Assembly (NCBI RefSeq): GCF_017654505.1
Contig: NC_054536.1
Location: 36,689,470 to 36,753,469 of the forward strand
DNA length: 64,000 nt
Reading direction: 5' to 3'
Origin: Polyodon spathula
Taxonomy: Eukaryota; Chordata; Actinopteri; Acipenseriformes; Polyodontidae
The translations under genes were made by a program, and so were the position numbers. How positions within the stretch are numbered: the stretch's first letter is position 1; the number at the start of each line of letters is the position of its first letter. Below, piece by piece: positions 48,796 to 60,604 of this stretch. The notes beneath the pieces were generated by a model. The model did not search any database and was not told the origin of the DNA. It was given only the letters and a program-made list of their open reading frames with translations.

Positions 48796-49454
48796 CATGC
48801 AACCTCGGTTAACTCGACTGGTGGATAACTCGACACCTTCTTGGTCCCGAATTTTCTCCATAAAAAATATATGCATTCTGCTTCTTTAGTTTATTAATTC
48901 AACACCACGCTTTACTCATAACTCGACTCTTATTAAGGGATAAAAACTATAAAAAGTAGACTAGTGGATAACTCGACGCTGTTGTTTCACGTGACTGATC
49001 TACTTGACATTCTTGCTTTACGTGACTGACCTGAGTGGAAACGGATCGTTCATTCATTAATTCGTAACTACCAAGTGCAGCTGAATACATGTCAGTTCAT
49101 AATGAGTGAGAAGTAAAAAATGATTTTGGTTGGATTATTTTTTGTAAAAATAACACTATTTATTTTATTAATTCTTAATATTAATGGAACTATACAAGTT
49201 GTACCAAATTTGTTGAGTACTGTATACTGTAATTGATTCATTCACTGCAGTTATTTCAACCATTTTCATAAGGACATTTAACTAAAAAATAAACTTGTTA
49301 ATACTGTAACACTGTAAACATGTGAGTTCTGTTAACTACAGTATATGCATGCTAATGCCATGGCTCATGGGGCACCTGTGGTTAACTCGACACCTTGGAT
49401 AACTCAACAGTAAATAGCATTCCTGTGGTGTGTTGAGTTAACTGAGGTTGACTG
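48796..49454. mobile_element. pogo/Tigger-type MITE, 659 bp, TA target
   Basis: The left end is CATGCAACCTCGGTTAACTC at 48796. The right end, read in complement from 49454, is CAGTCAACCTCAGTTAACTC. About 18 of the first 23 positions match. TA flanks both sides (48794-48795 and 49455-49456). The phrase GATAACTCGAC or TAACTCGAC recurs at least six times inside, on one strand near both ends. This may be a set of transposase-binding sites. There is no coding capacity. Confidence 0.75.
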
Positions 49455-49984
49455 TACCATACATTTTATTATAACATTACTTGGGTAAACCGCGCCCTCT
49501 GATTGGCAAAGATTTAGTGGCTAACCTCAAAAGATGATCAAAGGGTCAAAGGGCATCTGTTAAACTGTAAAAGTGTAGCCTGCGACATCTTATTTTCTCT
49601 TTGCTGATATTTGAATCTTTTTTATAGTCATTTAAAATGCTTCCTATTTATAAGGTGTTCCTTTATACAGCAGAATTAGTTGTAAGACAGCATGGTTGTG
49701 CCTTCCATTTGCCCCATAATGCCATTTCTTTCACACTTAAATTCTCCATAACTGTTTATACACTGAAGGGAAACTTTAAAACTAAAAGCACAGGAAAATA
49801 AGCATGATACTTGGAAATACCAAAGGGTTCCTACTAAAGAAGTTTGGTGGTAATGAACATCAATAAAATGAAGCATTCTCAATGAAAATGACAGGTTATT
49901 AAGATTTGGGATTAGGCTATGAGTTTAATATGATAGGCAATCTATAAAATCTTTACAACCTAGTCCTATTTGCACAGATTACAT

Positions 49985-50345
49985 CCCCAGTGCTCAGTGC
50001 CGTAGACACATGTTAATAAGCTCACAACCTTTAATTAAGCAATATGTATAAGTAGATCCCCATTAAGCTGTGATTTGTGGGCTAGTTCATTATAGCTAGC
50101 CCCAGCCACCAGACATATTCAATACAAATCAAGCACCCTGAATATTACCCAGCTTAATGTGAGCCCAATATTGATATTTTATCACTGCTTCTGATTAGTG
50201 ACTTTTAGAGTCTTCATTTTTCATCTTGTTGGGGCAGCAAGGAAGACCTAATGACCTTAGTTCATTTCCAAATGGAATCATTGACAGACGTTGTTTATTG
50301 GGTAATTAATTGCTGTAATATAAAACATATTTAATGTTCCCCGCC
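49985..50345. promoter_or_regulatory. candidate conserved noncoding element
   Basis: A complex, repeat-free block of about 360 bp with a homeodomain cluster TAATTAATTG (50303-50312) and a forkhead-like TTGTTTATTG just before it (50291-50300). It holds several other TAAT and AATATTG cores. No coding potential is seen. The element type is inferred from texture and motif density. Confidence 0.3.
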
Positions 50346-50785
50346 ATTCAAGATGTTTTATAACAGCTTACACCACAAGCTTGTAAAAAAAACAAAACAA
50401 AAAAAAGAAAACCTGTTAAACTGTACTAAATGTAAATAGCCTTACACTCATAACTGCATTATGGTCTTTTGACAGAGATAGGCGATACTGACATGTGTCA
50501 GCAGCTTGCTTTGAACATATACTGTTAAACACAACACAAAGATCTTGTTTGTGGTTGTTCAGATATAATAGTTAGATAGGTAAGAGTGTGCAGACGTCGT
50601 GTAATATACCATGCCTGTGATGTAACTATTACCTTTTACACATCAGAGAAGTGGTACATTAAAACAACTGCACACCCTGGAGTGTATAGACAATATCTAG
50701 ACAGTATCTATGAATTCGCTTACTGTGGTACAACAGTTAAAACCACGAATTCCATCGGGTCACTACTGGTACTGGGGCAAGAGCT

Positions 50786-51240
50786 TCACTCTGAAAATTG
50801 ACTGCTTTCACATTTTTCTTGCAGGTGCATGCTGGAACACTTGTTTTCAAGGATAAGGGTGTGCGCATTACAAGTGATGTGAACTGAATTTGCAAACAAG
50901 CCTTTCGGAGACTGTCCACGCTTTATCTGTTCAAAATCGACATTGTACTTTGAAACTGCCTGTTCAATAGCTTGTGAGACCCTCGCTGAATTAAATTCTT
51001 TCAGGAAAATGACCTCAACTAAATGCGCAGTCAGAGAATCAATTTTCTTGTCTTCAAATGCAGGGATAAACAGAATATCAAGCATGTACCTGTAGTCAGA
51101 ATTGGTAAATTCGTTAGTAATGATAGCAATTGAAGTTGCCTCTTGGAACAGTTCACAAAGTTGATTTTCATGCATTTTGTAAACTTTAAGCAAATGATTA
51201 GCTTGCAATGCATGGGAACTTCACGATCCTCCATTTTCTG
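50786..51240 (-). pseudogene. hAT-type transposase fragment
   Basis: An open frame of 140 codons (50786-51208) resembles the catalytic core of hAT-like transposase-derived proteins. SIAIITNEFTNSDYRYMLDI corresponds to the first catalytic block, with asparagine where aspartate (D-E-T/F-D) is expected. AHLVEVIFLKEFNSARVSQAI follows, and HITCNAHTLIL holds the CxxH box. The stretch between FEQ and GLF is shorter than expected, and the region of the second catalytic aspartate is missing. There is no BED zinc finger or C-terminal dimerisation domain. It is a dead fragment. Confidence 0.7.
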
Positions 51241-52660
51241 TTAAAAACTGACAGAGCGCTGGGTGAACTAGTTTCTGCAAAATACAAAAATAAACCTGCT
51301 AAGAAAATATACCTTAAAAATTTGTTACATATTAATGTATTTGCAGCCAGTAATATTGCAATGTTTAGTTTGGAGTTTGTTTGGCAGATGTAGTGCTCAT
51401 AAAAGCAAATGTGCTGAGATATCTGTGTATGCAAATACTGTCCCAATGTGGAAGCAAGACCTTTTAATGACGAGACACTGTACCATTTTTTAGTAACACT
51501 AAGGTTAGCAAAATAGCCAAGGAACACATTTTCAGATTATAAAGATACAGTTGTTATGGAGTGTCTGATACTCTGAACACGTTTTCAAATCAATTTTACC
51601 TCCAACAGTTCCAACAGTTATGCCAGTATACTGAAACACTGACAAGGACACAATGTACGATGGCTGGCAACTACCCAACTTTATTTCACTAATCATTAGA
51701 TAAACTCTGTATTTCTTTTTCAAATAATTCCTTGGTTTGAATGCTAAAAATGTAATGAACTTCACCGTTCATTGACACTGACATTGCCTAATTAATGGGT
51801 GCATTTAAAGTACATAGGCCTTGGTAATTGATTTATATGCATGATTTGCACATACAGCTGTTAGTTCCTGTAGGAAATTCATCACTCATATGTGCATATT
51901 TTCTAGATTTGGAAGGTAACAGGAAGCAAAACAAACCTGAAAATGCATTGTAAGAGAACACATATTTATTTAAGTAAACTTTGTAAACAACACACAGTTA
52001 AAGCACATTCTAGCTTTCTCTACAGATACAGTATACCTTTATAGTCTTCATCCAGACATATGGAAAACAAAGATTAATCTTCATATTGTGCCTATATTTA
52101 CTATATAGTACATATAATTGTTTTCACATTATAATAATGACATACTTGTCCTTTGTTTTCTCTTTTTGTGATGCATGGCTCCCTGTGAAGACATTTAAAA
52201 CATACACGTAAAGTGTTTCTATTCCTTTGTCCACATACTTAGCCAGTGCCATGATACCCTCATTAAAGTTTCCCAATTGCACAGCAATTTGCAGTTTACC
52301 ATGCTCTTTTTGTCGTTATATCTTATTACTGTTCAATGGGTTGACTATGAATTGTACTATGCTTTACAATAGGTATTTCTAGTTTGCTCTGCTCACCTCT
52401 GCTTTACCGTTCTTTCATCTATGGTACACTTTGGTATGATGTTGCTAGACATTTTTTAACCAACTTCAACCAGATCCTGTGTCTACAGTTAATTTTTTCT
52501 CTGTGTTCTAGTTTATGGAAAAATAACTCAAAAGTGTGTGATTATGTCACCTACCAGCCCTGCTGCTGCCTTCCCCTGTGCACCCTACAGTAGGACACAC
52601 AAAATACTAAAGCAGGGGTGCCAATGCTTTTGTCATAAAGATATACTTGAGATATACTAG
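51241..52660. other. no gene seen
   Basis: AT-rich DNA. The open frame on the minus strand at 51198-51527 may include traces of the hAT element's upstream part, but no motif is clear. Confidence 0.35.
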
Positions 52661-52661
52661 T

Positions 52662-52663
<2 letters not shown>

Positions 52664-52735
<72 letters not shown>
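52664..52735. repeat. (AAT)n microsatellite
   Basis: About 24 units of a trinucleotide AAT repeat. Confidence 0.97.
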
Positions 52736-52736
<1 letters not shown>

Positions 52737-52984
52737 GGCTGTTTATCAAGTTACCAAAAATTGTGTATTTTGTCTTTGTCATATTAAATTAGCTATCCTG
52801 AATTATTTTATATTAGATGTAGGGGAAGTGTGTGAAGTTTTTTTGAATGGAATCAAGTTTAAATGTTTTTTTGAGGTAAGTTTTCCTTTCATTCTAAATG
52901 CTGGAATTTTCCTTCATGCACTGTCAGAACGTATGCAAATTAGCCAAACATTATGGTTCGTCACGCACACGTGACCTTACCTTA

Positions 52985-54050
52985 GCCGTACATTAAGGGT
53001 GTGGATTGTCAATGTCGTCATTGCCTTAGTCGTTATCATGATCATTATTATCATCATCAACCTTTGACTTTGAAGTGATAATATTTACATCAGTTGTAAG
53101 TTCAGAAACTCTAGCTACATTGTCCACATTAATGAAATCTTGTCTTAAGACATTGACAGACCACAAGCCAGCTGAGCGTAAATGCTGAATAGCATAGTTG
53201 AAATGGGTAAATTGCTCTGATTCAGTAGTTTTATCCTTGCCTGCCGTTGGAGTATGAGTAAAACCACAATAAAACAATTAGCAATTGTCTGTTATTCCAC
53301 CAAATCCCGATATGGTCAGATCATGATGCCAATGCACTTTGAAATTTCTTGTGATGCCACTGTCCATTGGCTGAGTATGGAGTATGTACAGTCAACAACT
53401 TTCCTTCTTACCTAGCCATATCACAGTCAAAGGCACAAACATATTCCTCAAAAATGGGGCTTACCATCCAAGCTTTTGAGTTTGCTCTGTACTAAGCTGG
53501 TAAACAATCAACTTGTATCCCATTAAAACAATAAGCCTTCACATATCTCTCAAATACCAGTAGCTGCCAAAACAAGCCGGTTCTGTCCACATATTCTGAA
53601 AGAACAGCTAGCGTTGGTGACTTCCATTTGTGTATTGAGACAGAAGGAGACACAATTACATCTTACTTTAAAATGCTCCAACCAGCCATGTGTGCAACAA
53701 AATCATATATTCCTAATTGGGCTGTGAAATGCTTTGCCTTTTCTGCTTGAATGAATCAGGTTATAGGAATGTTTTGAGCTTTTGCCTGATGGAGCCACGA
53801 CAGTAAATACTTTTCAACGTCACTGTGCAGGAGGTTCACATTTTTCGATTTCTGCTGAATGTGGCTACATCTGCTGCACCTAGGATTTTATCATTGTTAT
53901 CGAGTCAAGGAGTCAACGTTATCCTTGGAATGCTAAACTTTTTCACAACTTTACTCTCCCTGGTAAGTCCTTCCCAGTGCTTTTGTGGTGGTGCGGATTG
54001 TAACTATCTTGCAGGTCTTCTTAACAAAATTATTGCTCATTTTTACAAAA
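52985..54050 (-). pseudogene. Tigger/pogo (CENP-B-like) transposase relic
   Basis: Read on the minus strand from about 54045, broken frames show a CENP-B-type N-terminus (KKTCKIVTIRTTTKALG, then SIPRITLTP). The next DNA-binding region follows with NDKILGAADVATFSRNRK near 53900. Far downstream, near 53350-53300, QPMDSGITRNFKVHW corresponds to the conserved late DDE block of Tigger transposases (usually QPxDQGxIxxFK). The open C-terminal tail (53026-53277) ends in an acidic aspartate-rich run. The coding span, about 1.06 kb, is shorter than the usual 1.3-1.5 kb, so the middle catalytic part is largely lost. Confidence 0.72.
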
Positions 54051-55536
54051 CTGTGCTAGTTAGACTACGATAAAGACGCACTTGAATGCTACATGAAAGA
54101 TCACGTGAAGCTATTTCACAGATCATGTGAGATCACTACAACACCTTATGCAACTAACTTTGGTCTAAAATGGTGGTTATAACACAAGACATGGTGTGAA
54201 GACGTATCTTACCCATGTCTGGGTACAGTAGGCCGAGTGACTTCAATCACCAGAAGTGGGTAAGATGCATCTTACCACACACCCTGCAGTGGCTTTTATT
54301 AAAAACAAAGTATAAACAATTATAAGAAAGACACATTTCAATGTTTTAAAATCACAAAGAAAAAATGTATTAAATATAGTCCCACCAGACAATTGATACT
54401 TTTAGAATGTATTTGTTATAAACTTGAAACTGCACATTCCCATGAAACTTTGCAGAGTGTATGTGGTTGAGACAACGGTGTGTTGTTTTTCTTTAGGGTT
54501 CTCGGTTTTTTAAACAGTGACAGTCATACTTTTAAACGGGGACGATTGTGCTCCATTTATGGCATTCTTGAATGGAAGCGCAACAATAATTTAGCTGCTT
54601 TCGCATCAGTGACCTGTGATGTATATAATCTGCCTGAACCCTTTTTGCTCTCAGACACAATCCTATGGAACCAACACCCTTTTCTTGTTTCCATAGTAAT
54701 GCGCACCAGCCAGTCAAGGTAGGGTAGAACAATGGAAATCATACTTCCGAATGCATTCAGCTTTGTCTGCAGTTCGGAAGAGACGGCCAATTGTAAGAAA
54801 CTAATTTTTTTTTTAAAAAGCAAATAGACTTTTTTTTTCAACTTCAGATAATAGGTTAACAACAAGGGATGAAGGGCATGTGATATGTCTGTGCAGCACT
54901 ACACGGCCCAAACAGGGGGATTCAAAATAACATGACTGCGTTTAAATATTTATCTGAGCTGCTGGAGAGCTGCACCGTTACAGGCCACTGATAAGGCTGT
55001 ATTACTTACACGGTAGAGAAATGTATCCATTACCATGTAATATGTAGTTCCCTGTGAAAATCCCCATTTCTGACAGAATAGTGTAAATATACATATTTTT
55101 ATCACTTACAATAAATACAGCAAATGTTTGCCTTATGGCAAGTACAGGGTAGTAAAGAATATTGAGCTGTTATCTGCACTTCAGTATAATGGTGGTTCCC
55201 TGTGTCTATTATAGAGTACACAGTACCTACAGACCATAGAGTTGCTAGAAACCATTAAACTTCAGTAATCAAGATAAATTTTTTAACTTTTTCTATAAAG
55301 ATTTGGTTCATACTGCAGTTTGATTTCTAGTATTTTCCCCCATGCACAGATCAAGTAGATTGAGCTCCATATTGTGACAGCTACAATAAGTGTTTATGCA
55401 GTAGAATATATAATAAAATAGTCAAAACATGAATGCTGTTATTTTGTAAAATTAACATATACAGTGCAGTGCAGGTTTGTGTATTTGTGTAAGTTTCAGA
55501 ATTTAAGTTACCGTTGGGTCCTAAAATTTATTAGTG

Positions 55537-55543
<7 letters not shown>
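54051..55543. other. no gene seen
   Basis: Mixed sequence without recognisable elements. Open frames near 54480-54865 on both strands overlap each other and carry no motifs. Confidence 0.4.

Positions 55544-55605
<62 letters not shown>
55544..55605. repeat. (TA)n microsatellite
   Basis: About 31 TA units. Confidence 0.97.
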
Positions 55606-55609
<4 letters not shown>

Positions 55610-56224
55610 AGTAATTAAAAATATCTAGTAGTCTATGTATTAATGCTTATCATGCTGTTTGTTCAGTAACTTCTTCACATTGTGCTCATAAAATTTATTC
55701 AAAGCCTCCTTCCTGTCTTTGTTAGAGAACAACTCCGTCCTTTGTTGTTACTGTGAAATGCTGTTGTGGTTACTATATTGATGCTGAAAACAAACAATAT
55801 TCTTTTTTTTTTATATATAGTTTTTGCTATACTAAATTTAAATAGATAAATTGAACATATAGGACAATGAGGACGAACACAGTCTACATTGACAGACAGA
55901 GGGAGTGTACAAGAACTGCAGAAAAAAGGTAAAATACACGAATACTGAATACGGATTGATGTGGAACGTTCATTAAACATTGTTTGAAAAATAACATTCA
56001 AGCCTTTACCAGAAATTAATAACATCATATTGACCAATCAGGTCAAAGGAAATTTTCCTGTAGTTCTATAAATCCTAGCTGCAAAAGACAGCCCAGTTTG
56101 TTATGGTTTGGCTTTCGAGGGTGAAGTAGAACACAATTGGTGAACTGAGGTCAAATTTTAACTCAAAATAAACCTCAATAGGGTTGAAGATATTGTATTA
56201 CACAATAAATATGGTTATACAATG

Positions 56225-56900
56225 TCATATTATCAGAATTGTTCTTATTTAATCAAAATGTACATGTTAGACACAAGGGTAAAAACTAAAGGGCTGGTTT
56301 CCTCACTTTATGCTTATTTCCTTAAGTCATCATATAAATCTTTGGTGGTTAACACTATCTGGAATAGGGATTTATCTACTCAAAATGAAGGAATCTGCTG
56401 GGAAACTATTTTTTGATCATCTAAGCTCTGCTTCCAAAAATCCAAACCATCAGTTGATTAATTTTAATTATCTTCATAGAACTTATTTAACTCCTTGCAG
56501 ACGCTACCAAATTATCCCTACCCCTGCATGTGCATACTGTCCCCTAGATACCATTAGCTTCTTTACATATGGTTTGGGAGTGTCCTGTTGTGGCTGTGTT
56601 TTGGGATCGGGGCTCTTCAGCTCTGTCCACTTTTCTTGAGAAGAATATCCCTTTTTTTATTTTCCATATTTAAATACACAAGTTGAGAAGGCTTGGTCTA
56701 ATCAACCTTTTAATCCTTAGATAAAAACTGATTGTACATTTTAAGTGCTTCCAATTCAAAATCTTCTATTTTGGAGAGATTCTTTTTACTCTCAGAATTT
56801 GACTATAAGGAAGTCCCCTTTTAGGTTTACAGGGTGAAAGCTTGATGCATTCAAAATGCTATTTTAGTCAGTTGTTTTTGTGTATAAGGTACAATAATCT
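56225..56900 (+). mobile_element. L1-type LINE ORF2 C-terminal fragment (plus strand)
   Basis: The plus strand reads as the C-terminal region of a fish L1 (Tx1-like) ORF2. KGLVSSLYAYFLKSSYKSLV and WNRDLSTQNEGICWETIF come in one frame. After a shift near 56400 come FDHLSSASKNPNHQLINFNY, YLTPCRRYQI and a CPLDTI block of the cysteine-containing tail. Frame breaks continue beyond 56560. The fragment starts abruptly at about 56225. Its content follows on from the minus-strand fragment at 59690-60604. Confidence 0.75.
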
Positions 56901-57249
56901 GTCGCGTATCCAATTATGGTGGGACCAGAGTAAGGGCAGATATGTAAAAAAAGGATAATGAATCCTGTTTTAAATATAAGTATACACAGCTGTAACACTT
57001 ATTGTATTCACACAATTATTGTTCTGAGATTCAGCTTTTATTAGGGAGCTCCCCTAAATCCCTTGTTTAGAAAGATACAGGGTATTAATGCTTGTGACAG
57101 AGTAACTGTCTGCCTTGTGGGTGGGTGCACTGAACATACTGAACAGCTCACATGACACTACCAGCAATGGTTGAGCAATGGAGCACAGTGTATGAAAACT
57201 GGTAGGATCTAAAATCTCTGAACTAATCTTCTCTGTTCAATAATAAACT

Positions 57250-57560
57250 AACGTAGCTGATGAGATTGATCATGGTGGATACAGTTAGGGCAGATATGTG
57301 ACGGATTACTGTAGTATATAACAATCCCTAATCGAGGTAAACTGTAGTATCCAAAAAGTGAATTTGACAAGTAACACCTTCCAGATTAAATTTGATATAA
57401 GGAATATAATTATTGAGATAATCCATTAATTCAATTCAAAACATGTACCAGACCAAATTAAGATGTCATCAATGTAACGTTTACACAATGCAATGTGAGT
57501 GATTTCCATAACATGAAAGTAGATGTTAAACTTCAACCAGATTTGAACTCGGCTCTTGCC
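57250..57560 (-). pseudogene. Penelope-like element RT, catalytic part
   Basis: ALCKRYIDDILIWSGT contains the catalytic YIDD box (57465-57476) in the RYIDDIFFIW-type context of Penelope/Neptune reverse transcriptases. Downstream, in broken frames towards 57250, are NNYIPYIKFNLE and HFLDTTVYLD, a typical Penelope block. A 0.9-kb element separates it from the first half of the polymerase at 58480-59402. The GIY-YIG endonuclease expected at the C-terminus is not seen. Confidence 0.72.
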
Positions 57561-57564
57561 AAGA

Positions 57565-58475
57565 TAAGCACCAACTAAGACATAGCTTTGCAATAAACTA
57601 ATGTGATTCATCTGCCTCTCCATCCATTTGCATTGTTTTCCATTTGATGATGTAGATATCCTTCTGTCTGGTGTTGATTGCTGAAATGTAATGCTGGCTC
57701 CAGGGATCAGCTCATTTAGCCTCCCCAGCGCATCAGCACACACAACGGCTGCAATGCTGGCTAAGAGGATCAACTCAGTGAGGTCTCCCCAGCACATCAG
57801 CATGATAAACGTCTGGATGAAGCTAAGTAGAGTACATCTCTGGGGTCTTCAATTGGGCACCTTCACCTTACTTGTACATCAGTGTTGCTTTCTTTCTATT
57901 GTGCTTCAGATCCCCATCCAGAATCTTTCCGTCTCAACCACAGCCAGTTGCTGCTCCTTTCTGCTGCTTCAGATACGTTTTTCACTGCGACGCAACTCTT
58001 GGCCACTGAACCTGACATCTCTGAGAAACTGGGTTGTAGGGTGTGCCACAAATCCTCATAAACCCACCTCCACTGGATAAACTCAGACTCTCCATCCTCG
58101 CTGTTCCGCTTCAGCAGCTAGTTGAGCATACCGAAGTTTCTTCCTCTCATAAGCCTCATCCACAGCATCTTCCCATGGCACTGTTAACTCTACCAGATGA
58201 ACAAGGAATGCTGATCCAGACCACAAGACAATGTCTGGTCGAAGGTTAGTGGTGGCAATCTCAGGTGGAAAAATAAGCCATTGACCAACATCTGCCAGCA
58301 TCTTCCAGTCTCTAGCAGCTTCCAGCTGTCCTGGGTGAGGCTTGGTTTTAACACCTTTTCTTGGTGGTTGCTCTCCTGCATGGAGGAATGTTGTCTTTTG
58401 TATGTAATGCTTTGATAGAGCTAGTGGCAACTTATTGGTCAGGTTGTCTTCCAATGCTAAGGCCAAACATCACAG
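57565..58475 (-). mobile_element. unclassified element nested in the Penelope copy; encodes a PD-(D/E)xK-like fragment
   Basis: The minus strand has an intact stretch of 127 codons (58083-58466). Its text includes LNKLP-type LTNKLPLALSKHYIQKT, LEAARDWKMLADVGQWLIFP, RPDIVLWSG and VHLVELTVPWEDAVDEAYER. PD followed at about 17 residues by ELT resembles the core of a PD-(D/E)xK nuclease fold. After a break it continues with VKNVSEAAERSSNWLWLRRK near 57950. I recall similar text in many fish retroelement-linked proteins but cannot name the family. An imperfect tandem duplication with a 63-bp period lies at 57690-57815. Confidence 0.5.
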
Positions 58476-59402
58476 TAAATACAGTAATGTTCTAAAACTC
58501 CCATAAAAATATTATAATAACTGGGGGCAAATAAAGCACCTGCAAATAAAACAAATTGTCACATAAAAAATATGTTTAGTGAAATATCAAGAAAGAAACA
58601 GTGATTGGAATATGTGTATTGGTTTGTTTATCTAAAAAAAACCTCAAAACATTTAAGCCATCTCCACGTGGGATATTGGTGTACAAACTCATGACATCAA
58701 GTGTAGTAAGAATAATATTCTGATTTTGTAACTTCACTTGAAAAAGTTGGCTTCTAAATGCACTTGTATCCCTTAGGTATTAGGGTAACTCGACCAGTCA
58801 GTATAATTTGAGAGTGGTAATTTGAAAGAAGTTCATTTATGGACCTTAGGTAGCACATATAGTACAGGCTTAATAGCATAGTTACTCTTTAAATACATGT
58901 GTTCATTATCAAAAATGTAGCCATATTCCAATGCAGATTTTAAAACAAATATCTATTTCTGATTTAAAACCAGCAGTTACTATTATGTGTTTTTAGTAGA
59001 CTATCAATATTTCTCCACTAATTTGCAAAATCTACTTTTCCTTTTAAATGGTACTGATGTTACTGTTGGTATAATCCCTATCAACAGTAACATCAGTATC
59101 ACATTTGCCAAGATTTTGTTTTTGTAAAAAAAGATTTTGTAAAAAAAAAAATTCAATTTGACCTTGCGTCTATAGGGGTTAGTCGAGTGTCGAAACATAT
59201 GTCCCTTGTTGAGAATGGATACTTGAGATGCTGTAAGGTCTTGGTCAGTTAAATAAAAAATGACTACATTTTTCTCCTCCTGTTTTGTTACTCCCAGTTG
59301 TAGTGTCCTGTGTCTCTCCTCTCCCTCCACATTTTCTTTCCCGTTTTGGATATCAGCGAGGTGTAGTTCAATCTTCATTTTCCTGAAATGATTGATCATC
59401 AA
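58476..59402 (-). pseudogene. Penelope-like element RT, N-terminal half
   Basis: From 59402 downwards: an open frame of 132 codons with VVIFYLTDQDLTASQVSILNKG, the conserved N-terminal block of Penelope-like proteins, and later SVPFKRKSRFC. Beyond 59000 the frames break, but VLPKVHK (near 58855) and TLDVMSLYTNIPRGD (near 58690, with the first catalytic aspartate) are recognisable, as is FAPSYYNIFMG near 58530. The polymerase is then interrupted by another element. A perfect 17-bp hairpin lies at 59052-59098. Confidence 0.75.
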
Positions 59403-59689
59403 AAAAAAAAAAAATACATGTCATAAAATCTCAAGTAGCATTTTACTGCACTTTAAACAATAGCATCCAACAGGTAGTGTAGTGCAGGTGTGTAGATCAC
59501 CAATAGTTCATCAATCATAGACATGTACTAGATCCACACACTGAACACAATGAAATGAGGCAGCAAAAAGAATTTGCTAGATTTCTACAAATGTATTTAG
59601 CCATACATTTTCCCAATTAGGGATATTACCTAGACTCCCCAATTCCAGTTCATAGATTTTTGTGGTTTTGGATTATAAATAGTACATAC

Positions 59690-60604
59690 TATCCTCAGTG
59701 ATGTATCCAATCTGCCTAAGGATGAGGCAGCTGAGCTGTATCTCATTGCACACCATAGGCCGACATTGCTGATCTCAGCCTCAAGTACATCAAATAAGAG
59801 AAGCTGGGAATGGAGTAGTTCTCCTTGAGGTCCTGAAACATACAAAGGCTTCCATCATCAAAAGTAAAAATGCCTCTGGATAAACAAAGGGTTGACCTAA
59901 TGTTAAAAATAATGGCAGTTGTTGCAAATTAAAATGATTTATAAAACTTATAAGGACCACCTGTTAATTGTCTTATGCTATTCCGTCCTCAATAAGAGCT
60001 ATAATAGGACCACATTTTTAAGTCAATATTTTTTGGATTAATGCCAGTGAAAAGAATGATCTTGTAGCTTGTGAGGTAGCACCAAAGCCTCATCCACACG
60101 TCATCAAGGAACCTTGGAATCATGATCCAGCCAAGTTCTCAGCACTAAGTTGGAATGTCCAGTAGTAGGATTTTAAATTAGGAAGAGACAGTCCATTTGA
60201 TAATTTAGCTCTTTGAAGAGTTGTCAACTGTATTCGTGGGTGCCTGCCTCCCGATATATATTTGAAAATCATAGAATGGGCTTCTTCTAAATATTTGGAA
60301 TAAGGTGCTACGGGCAACATGAAAAACAAAAAAAATGTATGCCTGGTAATACATTCTTTTGAATCGTTGCTATCCTACCTCGTAAAGTGGACCATCTTAA
60401 GAGATCAGCATAAAACTTTTGCATAAGTGTAAAACAGTTGTCTACAAATCTGGTGTAAAGAGGAATACATTGTATGACTAAATAAGTAAAACGTGACTCT
60501 ATAGGGGGTAGCACAGTATCCCTAGCAGCGGTATTCAAGGGCATCAAAATTGATTTAGTCCAGTTCACTTTGTAACTTAAAATCCTTCCATATTTATCAA
60601 ACAC
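59690..60604 (-). mobile_element. L1-type LINE ORF2 fragment (minus strand)
   Basis: Minus-strand frames match the region just after the RT of fish L1 ORF2: ILSYKVNWTKSILMPLN, SRFTYLVIQC, RGRIATIQKNVLPGIHFF (60604-60308), then FFMLPVAPYSKYLEEAHSM, GRHPRIQLTTLQRAKLSNG and LSLPNLKSYYWTFQL (60329-60120). Further on, IPSFSYLMYLRLRSAMSAYG appears near 59770. Small deletions and stops break it. It ends near 59690, at the point where the plus-strand fragment at 56225 would continue. Confidence 0.8.

Noticed and set aside
52660..52974. Open frame beginning with an isoleucine run
   Set aside because: The start is the AAT microsatellite and the rest has no motif or splice signals.
53825..54073. Plus-strand open frame of 82 codons
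   Set aside because: It is antisense to the Tigger-like N-terminal region, which explains the open frame.
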